Source of the DNA: Pterobdella sp. o SKG-2022
Taxonomy: Eukaryota; Annelida; Clitellata; Hirudinida; Piscicolidae
Direction: 5' to 3'
DNA length: 64,000 nucleotides
Assembly (NCBI GenBank): GCA_964035795.1
Contig: OZ038320.1
Coordinates: 15,114,030 to 15,178,029 of the forward strand
Shown: piece by piece, positions 11,601 through 23,600 of the stretch
Layout: each line of letters starts with the position of its first letter
Numbering within the stretch: the first letter of the stretch is position 1
Notes under the pieces: generated by a model
The model's input: only the letters and a program-made list of their open reading frames with translations
What the model was told of the DNA's origin: nothing
Database searches by the model: none
Translations under genes and position numbers: made by a program

Positions 11601-14600
11601 TATGTTTCCTTCTTAATTGAAGCCTAATACCTGATTGTTTTAATATTAAATTTCTAATTAACATAATATAGTTGATTAAATTAATATAGTAGGGATCATA
11701 TACTTTAACACTCCTATTTGAACTATTATGCCAACCCTCAATTGCATTTGTTGTACGAGACAAACTCTTTATTATCCTTCTAAAGTTTTTTTTTATATAG
11801 AAACAAAACAGAGGGGCATTCTAAAGCCACTTCCAACCCAATTTTTTAAAAATTAGCTTCAACCTTATTTAAATCAATAAGTTGGTTATCATCTAGAACT
11901 AGGAGCATCCGTCGGCTTTGCTGAGGAACTGTTTTTCTATTCCCAAATTGGTTTATATCCTTCGAACGTGTCCTACTTTCGTTGAGCCCATGATATTATT
12001 GGAGTTCGACTCTATCATTCGTGCTGCTCTCTCGTCCATTTCCAATGTCTTTCTGTCCGACAAGAGCTGGAAGAAAGTAGCTCTTCCAAATCGTTTCAGT
12101 GGTCTAGGTTTAAGATCAGCGCGAGCCCTATCATTGTCATGCTTACTCTCTTGCTCAAATGCATCCTCGAGTTTCGTTCGGCTTCTTCTTTCATCTGTTT
12201 CCGACGCTCTTGCGTCTGATGATCTTCAGGGGGGTGATCATGACGCCGTTTCACCTAGAGAATCGTGGCAGAAACAACGCAGTGTGGCGCCATTAGATCT
12301 TTTGGGAAGCCAACGGAAATGGGATGATCTTTTGTGCGAGGTCGCTCTCAACGATTTGCTGGTAGACGCAGATCAGTGTCGTCTTCTTGCTGCCAAGTCG
12401 GCACACTCCGCCGCGTGGTCGGAAGCTGTGCCAATTCCCGTTTTAGAAAACTTTAAGATCAGAGGAGCTTTGAGTGGCCCCAACATGCCTTTGCAAGTGT
12501 GGCTACCATAGCCTTTCGTGTCGACTGATTGAAGGCAGACTCCCCAGACGCGCCGAGATCAACTCCATTATTAAAAGATGCTTGGGAAAGATAAGCTTGC
12601 CTAGCATCCTTGAACCATCAGGGCTCGATAAGAGTGATGGACGTCGTTCTGATGGCATAACGACCTTCCCTTGGAAGCATGGAAAATGCTCGGTCTGGGA
12701 CGCAACAGTCGTCGATGCTTTTTCCAAGTCCCACATTATTGCCAGCTCCATCGAGTCAGGATCCAGCGCAAAATTTGCGGAAATATTAAAAAGCTGCAAA
12801 TATCAGGGCTTGGTGGGCAACTTCCATTTTCAACCCGTTGCATTCAAGACAACGGGCTGCTGTGGACCTTCAGCCAGCAGCTTTGTTGAGGAGTTAGTTA
12901 AAAAAGTTATCGAGTCATCAGGGGACCCTTTAGAGGCAGTATGGTTGCGCCAGAAGATTTCCTTTGCAATTGCCTGCGGCAATGCTACCAGCATTCTTTC
13001 CTGTTTCCGTTCTCCTTCCTCTTTCTCTTAAGTAAAGTTTTGTTTTTTTTTATATCTCAATTTCCATTTCCACCAATGTATCATTTGTATATTGTTCACA
13101 GTGATTCAAAAAAAACTTGGTAAGCAGTCAAAAAAAAAATCTAGAACTTGTAATAAAAAATTAAAACCGTAAGTTACATCCATGAGGTCAAAAATGAGAA
13201 AGTGAAAAGCCAAGTTGAAAAGTATACTACTAGGATTAAAAAGCCAAGATGCGGGCAGAGAGATTGAACCTTGCGTTGAAGGACTTGTGAAAAAAAAAGC
13301 CATGTAGAGAAGTGTGAGGAAAGGAAGGTAACGGATTTTATAGAAGAAATTTTAAAATCATGAGTAATAGACAAAGGAACTATTCTATTATTACTGCTAA
13401 TATTTATATTAATCATGTTTTTAAGTATATTAAATAAGTCTATATATGCTAACCTATTTATGAATTTCATTAAAAAAATAAACTATTTGAACCAAATGAT
13501 CACTATTAAAAGTAGACTATTTAAAAATTGCTAATCGTTAATTGCTCCAAACACGACTGAGGAATCAGATTGAGATGAAATTAATTTTTCTGCTCTAAAT
13601 AAAAAAATGATTGGAGTCAGATTGGAGGCCAAGTTTTTAGGTCTTTTTATGAAGATGATCCTCTTTTCCATCTCCAAGTTCTAAATCGCTTCTTAATTTT
13701 ATAAAACGACCCGTAATAATCTACCAAATAAAAATTTACATGTTAAAAGAATTCTGTTCTATATTAAATCCAGAAATAACTTATTCTTGGTCTCTTGCTT
13801 GAAAAAAAAATTTTTTTTATGTATTCATAAAACAAAAGGTTCGTAAAAAAATTGCATGAATATATAATTCACACATTTTTTTCATCTAAATATATTTAAA
13901 ATTTTATGAAAATGTATTTACGAAACAGTAGATTGATTAAAATTAGCGTATGAATATATAATTTGTATACTAATTAAATATTCACAATATCTGCATATTG
14001 TGAATAATAGGGATGTGCAAGATGTGCTTTCGTGTCAGAGAACTCTACAGAAAAGCCGTCTTCGATGATTTTTTTTAATTACTGCATAAATTTCATTTCC
14101 ACTTTAAACCACCAACCAGCTTAGTTGTGGTGAAACAAATAAAATTTTTTTGTATAGCTTAGAAAATATAGGTCTCTTCCATAGTTGATTGGAAAAAAGG
14201 CTACTCAACCGCTGCTTACTTGAAGCATGAACAGTATAATATAAATAAGAATGATGGACAATAATAAAAATCAATTGTTCATATTTTTCCTTTTTATGTT
14301 GACAGCAAAAAAATCTTAAAAAGAATTTTAGTTCATGGAAAGATAAGTTTAACTTTTGTGAAAAAGCAATGGGATCGCCAAACTTTTTGTCAAACTGTCA
14401 AGGCTTAGAAAAATTTAAAGAGCACGAAGCATGTTGGGAATTGCGCAAAAGAGGTAGTGTGGGTGAGAGCATTATTCATTTGGCTATGCTTGGAATCAAA
14501 CTTCCTATATTCAGAAATATTGTACGCTCTTTGCTTCATCACTTCCCAAAACTTGCACTCGATGTTTACGAAGGAAATGAATATAAAGGTAATCATCCAA

Positions 14601-17600
14601 AGATAAAATTACAAAATATAGTAAAATATGTAAAAATTAGAAAAAAGTTTTGAAAAAATATTCTATTTTAACTAATAGTTTCCATCAATAAAATTTATTG
14701 AAAAAACAAATAGAACAACACTATTTGTTTTTTAAAACCTTTATACAAGGTGAAAGTGGTTTGCACATGGCAATCGTCTCAGAAGATATAGAATTAATGG
14801 AATTATTTGTGGAAAAAGGAGCTGATATCAACTCAAGAGCTACGGGCTTGTTTTTTTTGCCGGAAGACCAGAAAGAAATTATAGATCCATCCATAACAAA
14901 CTACGAAGGTTGGCATCTTAAATTTTGTTTAGCCGCTGTAAAATTTTACAATACGTTCTTTGGTACTCATATTTCTAGTAACTTCATTTAACCAAGGCTT
15001 AGCTTATTATGGGGAGTATCCATTGGCCTTCTCTGCATGTCTTGGAAACCAAAGAATATATGACTATTTAATAAAACACGGAGCTAATCCAGATATGCAA
15101 GACACTTTTGGAAATACAGTGCTCCACATGATCGTTATTACCAACCAATTGGTCAAAATTTTTATGAATACATAAACTTGTGGCCTAGAAACTCTTGAAG
15201 TTAATGCCACTTTAATCTTATTCGTAATTGTATTGTAATGTAACTTTGGAAATAATATTGATGAATCTCAAATAACATTGCTAAACTATTAGTTTTATTA
15301 AGTATGCCGTCAAAAATCTGAACATGTTAAAAACTGAATTTTTCTGAGTTTAAGTCGAAAAAATAGAAAGTTTATTTGAGCATACTAAAAGCAACAAACA
15401 CAAAGTATTTATTTACTCAATAGACGAAGCTTTTTGTATGAAAATTTTACATTGCCGAAAGATCACGTGATAATGTAAGATTTTCTTGAAAAAAGCTTCG
15501 TGTAACAAGTTAACAAATACTTTGATTTTTTTAAAATTTTTTAAAGCCATTCTATATCCTATTCAAGCCTACATACTTATTTTTGTGATACACAATGAGT
15601 ATCGTTTTTCTAAAATCTGGTTTTTCGAATTTCCGGTTTTTGAGGGCTTGCAATAATTAATAATAGAAACTAAACTCTATAATGAATAAAAAAAAGAATT
15701 CATATTAAAAAACATTTCAGAGCATGCTGCCTTTAGTAGTAAACCATCATCTCAAAAAAGCTAACATGGACATTGTCAACTATCAAAACCTGACACCTTT
15801 GACTTTAGCTAGCAAACTAGGGAAAAATGAAGCGTTTGAACAAATTTACAAGCTTTTATGTGTTGTAAGTAACTGAATAAATTGCTTAAAAATTGTTTTT
15901 TCGGTATTCAGTGATATAAAAAGGATTATATATATCTTGAAGGACATTTGGTGTTACAGTAGAACTATTTGCAGTGTTTATCCTGTTCAGTCTCTAGATA
16001 GTATACGATATGACGGAAAATGCGGTTTATTTGATTATTTCATGAACAAAAATAAAATGAGTATACAGAATAAAATAATATATCCCAAAATCATGAACAT
16101 GTACATAGTTTACCTTCCAAATATTCCTGCATATCAACTTATCACTGTTAAAAACTTAAATTTATAGACCCTTATTCAGTTTTGATGACAATGGTTGACT
16201 GCACTTCAAAAAACAATTCGGAAATTTTAGAAAATCACATAATCAACCAAATCCTAATTGAAAAGTGGGAAAAGTATGGCAAAAAAAGATTTTTCGAGGG
16301 TTTCATGTTTTGCGTTTTTCAGCTTGCTCTAGTTTGTGTTATTGTTTACACAAGACCTGATGTTATCGTAGTTAAAGAACAATTTTTTCCATGCCAAATG
16401 TCATTAGAAATTTCTGAAATTCAAAACAGAGTAAGATTTTTTGAACAATGTAGTATATTAAATAACTTTGAAAATTTTTGTAAAAATGAAAAATTAAATT
16501 ATAATTTAAGGTAAAAGTTGCAGCAGAATCCATTTTAATCTTTATGTGTGTTGTATACATAGTTCAACAAACACTTGATATAAAAGCCCACGGTTTTACA
16601 GGTTATATTAAGCGACAGGTGAGTTCAAAGTAAATAAATGCTTATCTAAATGAATTGACAAAAGCATCAAAATAATATTATAGATTTGATAAATTTTGTT
16701 AAAAAATGCGGAATAAAAATTTTTAAACTGGTTTTAATAATAAAAATCTTCTTAAAATTTTTTTTAAGTCAAAAAAGTTTTTTTTATATTGTTTTTAACC
16801 CATTAACGCCCAGCGTAGTCGGTAAACTACAACACCTTTAAAATGCTATATAAACTCAAAAAAATAATTTTTTCATGTTTTTTTGTTTTGTTCATAGATC
16901 AATCATATTATAACTCAAATAAACTTTTTAAAAATTTTACGCTGTTTTTTTGTGTAAATATTTCAGTTTGAAACAGGTAACCCCAAGCAAAAATTTCAAA
17001 ATTGTGTATACCCCTCAAAAAACGGTTTTAAATAAGATGAAATCTTTTAGAGACATCGTAAGTATCTTGTATAAAAAAAGATGAAATCTTGATTTCAATT
17101 CGGAAAATTTAAAAAAAAATATTATTAAGCTTTAATCTAAAATAGTTTGGAAAGAAATTATAAATTAAATAAAAATTAAGCGAGCTATATATTATTAAAA
17201 ATAGATGTAGTCTGGAGAGGACGCTGGCAACGATACACATTTGGTATTTTATTTAATTCGGGTGAAATTAAAGTATGTTTTATTTAAAATTATTTTTTCT
17301 TTTGTAAAAAATAATTTATCACTTTTTTTTATTTATATTTTTTTTTAAAATAGACTAAAAAAATTAATTTAATTTCTATTATGTACCTTAGTTTTTGTAT
17401 GTACATCCCCTTTTGAACATAGATTTTTTCCCGTTCGTTTATCCATCTTTAATTTTCTGTATTCAAGCTATGGTTTTGGTTCTTTTTTGAAACAATGTCT
17501 TCAAATCAGCCAAAAAAGTGCATTTGTTGTTGCGTGTAATATGATATCATTTACTAGACAAATTTTAAACTTTTGTCAGTCTTCCATTGAATGAAGTTAT

Positions 17601-20600
17601 CGACATTTTGGAGTGCTCGAATAGTGATGAAGAAGAAATAGTGAAAGAAAATATTGAATCAGTTGTTATTTTACTACCAAAAAATGGTGAAATTACTGAT
17701 GAAGGCTCAGACCTCAAAAATGAAGGAAACTTGGAACACTTCACTTCAGAACAACTTCAGTCAGAAGCTGAAATTGTTTACAGAGCAATCAAGAGAATAA
17801 AAACAAAAAAAGTAAAGCAAAAACTGGAAAGAATGGCTCCAAAAAATGGGAAAGAACGAAAATGTTCGAAAGAAATAAATAAACTTTAAATTTACCTGAA
17901 ACCTTGAACGCTTGTGAAGTTACCATACTAAGCACATGAAAAGCTGTTTTTAATAATGAAATTATATCTTTAATTGTTAATATGATTAACACGTATGCTT
18001 CTCAAAGAAACCACCAGCTGAGTGTCTTTGAACAAGAGATAAAAGTTTACATTGGCATCCTTCTTTTGACGAGCTATGCTTTCTTAAAAAATATGAGAAT
18101 GTTTTGGGAATTGAAGAAGGACACTCACAATGAGTTGATCTTATCTGCAATGTGGAGAAATAGGTTTTTCGAAATATTTACACACATGTGATAAGACAAA
18201 ACTTTCTGATGACAAATTTGCCAAAGTTTCTCCATATTTTTCGCTTTTGAACGAGTCTTTCAAAAATAATTTCAAAAACGAAAAAAGCTTGAAATATGCA
18301 AAAGCTGAATCAATGATTCTTTATTATGGAAAACATGGAGCAGAGCAGCATCTACATGGAAAGCCTATTGACTTTGGATATAAGATATGGTCATTGGGCG
18401 CATCTACAGGGTACTTGATGCGTTTCATTCGATATCAAGGGGCGAAATCAACTCCACTAAGTCACCAAAATGCTTATGGTTGGAGGCTTCTGTGGTTTTG
18501 GAAATGTTATCGGTTTTACCGCATGGACCATCATATTTATTTATTTATTCATTCATTTATTTACATTTATATAGCGCACTTTTATGAAATAAACATGTAT
18601 CAGAGGCCCTTAAAAGTACAAATATAGTTTATGAAGAGATTATAGTTTATACAAATGAGTCTTGAGCGATGATTTGAATGATTGGCGAGAAAGTGTTTTG
18701 ATTTCATAAGGAAGAGCATGGCTGAATAATCTACCGAAATACTTTGTTTTGCCAACTGGTTGGTAAATTAGAGAGTTTCTCGATCTTAACGAAGAGAGAA
18801 CATTTCTATTATTGGTGAGCTTGTAGAGATATCCAGGGATTTTTAAGTGATAACAGTTGTAAGTGAAAGTAGCTATTTTGAATATCTGCCTTTTGAGTAT
18901 AGGAAGCCAGTGAAGCTTGTCTAGACATTTGATAGATGGGGTGAAGACATCACAATTGAGAACAATGCGTGCAATATGGTTTTGAATTTTTTGTAGCTTT
19001 CTAATGAGGGTAGATGGAAGAGAGTAGAGAAAAGAATTGCAGTAGTCTAGTCTAGAAATGATAAGAGCGAGATTGTGAGCTGTTTGAAAAGTGAGTCATT
19101 TACTAATGTGTTTGATGGCTTTGATATGTATGTTACATTGTTTGGCTGTTGAAAAGATGTGTGGTCGAAGGAGAGAGTATTATTGATCATGACGCCGAGA
19201 AACTTTAATTCGGAAAAAATCTTTATATTCTGAAGTTTATTGTAAGCAGATTAAAATTTGTTGAAGAATGATGAAGCGAAGAAATGAGTGGAGACTTGAA
19301 AATTGCCCTTTAGTTTTGAAAGATTTAAAAAAAGAAAAGATGTGCAATGACCTTGGCTACCACCAATAATATATCTGTTGTATTATGGAAAGATACTAAG
19401 GTAGTACTTTTTGCATCTAATGCCTATTCAATACACCCTACTTCGAATGTTAGCAGGGTTGCAAAAATAAATTCTAAAAAAAGACGATTTAATGTTGAAT
19501 GTCCAAAGTTGGTATCCATACACAATTTGTTCGGTTTGATCAAAATATACATGCCAAGAGAATCTATTTTAGGGGTGGTTTCCATTGCTTGTTTTTGGTA
19601 TAGATGCTTCGTGCCAAAATGCGTAGAGTTTATACAAAAATATCACCGGAAAAAAAAATCACGTATTGCGAATATTGACGCCAAATTTTTCAATACTAGC
19701 TGGAAAATCATGGAGCTTCTGCCAAAATAAGTGTTCAATGTGGCTCAAAAGAAAGAGTCACGCCATTTATAAGGAAAGATAATTCTCTGAAGCATATGAA
19801 AAAATCTTATGATCAAGGGAGGTGCTCACATTGTAAAAAACATATAAAAATAAGATGTAAAACATGGGAAGTTCCACTAAATATAAAATGTTGGTATGAT
19901 TTTCATGCCAAATGAACGATAATTATGTCTTTATTATTTTTTTTTTAAATTTTTTAAATGAAACCATTTCTTAAATAAGACCATTTTGGTTTTCTAGGCC
20001 GTTTTCAGTTTTAAAACAAAAATATATATAATATTAAAGCTATTATAATTTGAGCTTTATTACGCGCGTGCCAGCGTCCTCTTGAGAGAACACCGCTGTA
20101 AATTTTTAAAAAATTGCTTGAAAATTTTTTTTCAAATTGTACATTTTTTAAAATTTTTTTCCATCGGTTCTAGAAATTTTTTGAAAAATTGAAGCTTAAA
20201 TAACGACATGGGCGTTAATGGGTTAATGTAAAAAATTTAATAGAATAATTTGAAGTGGAAATTTAAATTATCTAAAACTTCTATTTCAATAGCTAGATTA
20301 AAAAAAATATGAGAAATTTTTATTTGAATCTAAGAAAAAACTTTTCAGCTTATATGATTTGGCTTATTTTATAGTTTCGGGAACACTCCATAAACCAACG
20401 TTAAAAGGAGGTGTCAATCTCTTCAAACTCCTCTCCATCTTTTTTTTCTTAAAACCTTATGCTAAAATAATCTTCATTGGTTTATTTGAGCTGATTGTTC
20501 GAAAGTTTAAAAAATATCATAAAACTTATTTTTATCATATCATTCATCCACCATTTTTTCGCCTATAAAGCAAACCAAGTTTTCAACGTTCTATTAAAAA

Positions 20601-23600
20601 TATATATATAATAACTGGAAAATTGTGATTATACATTGTTATGGCGTTTTAAACCTTTTACTTTCAATCACAGAGTGGAGCTCCTTCAAAATACCTTTTC
20701 AATATATCATGTCTAGTGATTCCTTTCATTATTCCTTTGAGATTCATGGGTTTGGAAACAATCGAAAAATTGCTTATGGCTTTTACAATTCCATGCGCTT
20801 GGGCTAACATGCTTTTTTTTCTAAGGTTACTAAGAAAATTTTGATTATATTTCAATCATTTCAGAGTATTTTTAGTATAAAATCAATAAAATAGTACACT
20901 TTCTTAGATAATTTGAAAAAATTTAAGTATATTTTAAATAATTTTGAATGAATTCTAAAATAAAAATGATTATTGTCATAAAAAAAATTTGCTTAATTTA
21001 TAAATAAACTTGGATACCGCATTACTAAAACAAAGAATAGTTAACTGAAAGACCGTTTAATTATTTAAAATATTTCTTAGAGCACAAAAAAGTTTAAATG
21101 TGTTATAATTCAAATGACCAATGTTCAATGAAGAAAGTTTCTCTGAATTTATATCTTACAAGAATTACACAAAGAAATTTTAAACAAACTCAAATATCTA
21201 GAAGATGCAAACTGATGATATGAAAAGGCATGTTTTTGTATGAAAGGTTGTGAAATTGCTATATGACAACCCATGATTTATTAAATTCCTGATTAGATTT
21301 CCAGTATTTCTTCATGAAAATTTATATTATATAGCAAAATACATCTATTTAATTGCGATATTTGCATTTTTTCGAAGCTTCAAATATATCGAAAAAAACC
21401 TAAACTAAGGTGCAAATAGCTTTAAGACCACTCGTAATTGCCCTATAACTTTCTTAGATACGGACATCAATGAAATTTATTGTATATGATGGCAACAATT
21501 TTTCTTCAAGTATTTCCATTGCTTTGCAAACAGTTTCTGGCTCGAAGGTGGCTTTTCAAACCCGCAGAAAATTTACACACTTTACCACAATTGACACATA
21601 TATGGAAAGATTCGGGATTGCGGATGGATGGATGAGTGAGACTATAAGAAATATGAACTATTTCATGCCTTTTCATGTCACCTACACTTTTGCAAACTGT
21701 TTCACAAACATTACAAATATTGCTATATGGTATTGGGCAAATAAAATTCTGACGAGTAGTATGCACTGAGCTGACCTTCTCAGGCTTGGCCGAAAAAACA
21801 CGGCGTAGATGGGGCCTTAAATGTCTCAAAAAACCCGCCTTGCTCAGTCATGGTCTCCCATCTTGGCCATAGGTTAGTTTTGTTACATGCTCAGTAATGT
21901 TTCCTTTCTGGAGAACGCGTTTGAGCCTAGCGTATTTCCGCCTACTTTCCTCAAAACGGCCGGGTGTTTCAAAAATTACTTTCCTCCAAGTCAACCTGTT
22001 GTGCGTTTGTGTTTCCCATGATTCAGAGTTTATGTCGTATTTTTTGAAGGTTTATTTCAAGCAATCTTTGAATCGTTTTTTGGGTTTGTGAGCCAATCTT
22101 TTGCCATCAGTAAGTTGGCCATAAAATATTTGCCTTGAAATCCGTTTGTTGGACAATCTTACTAAGTGTCTGCTCCATCTGAGCTCTTGCTTGGAAATTA
22201 GGACTTCGATGCTACCGATATTTGCCATCTCAAGTATTTTGGTGCCACTGATGTGCACCTGCCATTTTATGCCCAAAATTCTATGCAGACACTGTTGGTG
22301 AAAACGCTCGAGTTGTTTCAGGTACCTGCTATATGTGGTCCAAGTTTCATTAGCATAAAGAAGGACAGTTAGAACACACGCATTATAAACTTCAACTTTC
22401 GTGCGTTTAGAAATACCATGGCGACTCCAAAGATGCTTATGCAAGATGCCAAATGCGTGGCTGGCTTTACTTATTCTTGAGCACACCTCATCATCAATGG
22501 AATTACTGCAATTGAGAATACTGCCAAGATATACAAACTTTGGAACGACTGCCAGCTTTTGTCAGTAAACATAGATTGATGGCTTGACATATGTTTTTCC
22601 AAGAGTTGGTTAGTACATCAAAACAGTTTTTTTTCAAACTGATAGTCAACCCCAACGCAGTGCACGCAGCGTCAAAAGAATCCATCAGGTGCTGCATTTC
22701 CATCTCGGTGTGAGTCAGCAATGCACAGTCGTCTGCATAAAGCAATTCACGTATCACGCTCATCATTTTTTTGGTGCTAGCAGCGAAACGTTTGATGTTA
22801 AAAAGCTTACCAGTAGTTCGATAGTAAATGTGAACATCTTCGCTACTGTCCTTAAAAGCTAATTGAAACATCCTAAAAAAATAAAGCGCAAATAGTGTTG
22901 GAGCTAGTGTATCTTCCTGCTTGACACTGTTTCCTACAGTGAAAGGTTCTGCAAGTTTGTCTCCGATATTCAGCGTAGTTTTCATGTCATGCTGGAAAAG
23001 ATTTAAGATAGAAATCAACTTCTCTGGACAACCTAACTTTCCAAGAATCAACCAAAGAGCTTTACGGTTTACTGTGTCAAAGGCCTTAGTGAAGTCATTG
23101 AACACTTGAAAAAGATCTTTGCGCTGTTTCTGACATTTTTCTTGCAGTTGTCTGATTGTAAATATCATATCAACTGTCCTTTGACCACTTCTAAACCCAC
23201 ACTGGGTTTCTGGCAAAACATTATCAGCAATGTGAAGATTAAATCTGAAAATAATGTGACTAACAACTGATAAAAGTGAAATTCCTCGGTAGTTACTGCA
23301 ATCGTTTTTACGACCCTTTTCCTTATAAAGCAAAACTAACAGAGAGTTTCTCCAATCCCCAGGCCCTGATTGAAAGCTATTTTTATTTCTTCTGATGTGT
23401 ATAATACGGGTGCATACATTCTTACAAAAGTAGCATACTAACCACGAGTTAAAAAACTATCATTGATAAAATTTGGTCATTTATACCGCAGGGCAACTTT
23501 TCTAGATAAGAAAGAAGAGAGGTTTTAATTTCAAAAGTAAAACTATATTTTTTTTACTTCTATGTGGCTTACCTTTCCTAAAGAAAGTTTAACCTTCGTC

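Larger units (their letters stand above)
16795..20226 (+). mobile_element. piggyBac transposon PB1 with TTAA target duplications
   Basis: The element is 16799-20222. It starts CCCATTAACGCCCA and ends with the exact inverse TGGGCGTTAATGGG, 14-bp perfect terminal repeats. It is flanked on both sides by TTAA (16795-16798 and 20223-20226), the target site duplicated by piggyBac transposases. Internal inverted repeats AGAGGACGCTGGCA (17216-17229) and its inverse (20069-20082) lie deeper in each end. The body encodes a decayed piggyBac transposase, into which a LINE is inserted. The element sits in TRPV intron 9 in the sense orientation. Confidence 0.95.

Noticed and set aside
20359..20568. 69-codon + frame between TRPV exons 9 and 10, hydrophobic
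   Set aside because: Exon 9 and exon 10 join directly in phase and in protein alignment, leaving no room for an extra segment; likely intronic chance frame.
22921..23109. 62-codon + frame repeated almost identically at 5760-5948 on the - strand
   Set aside because: Both are antisense shadows of the same conserved LINE RT block, which explains the repetition.
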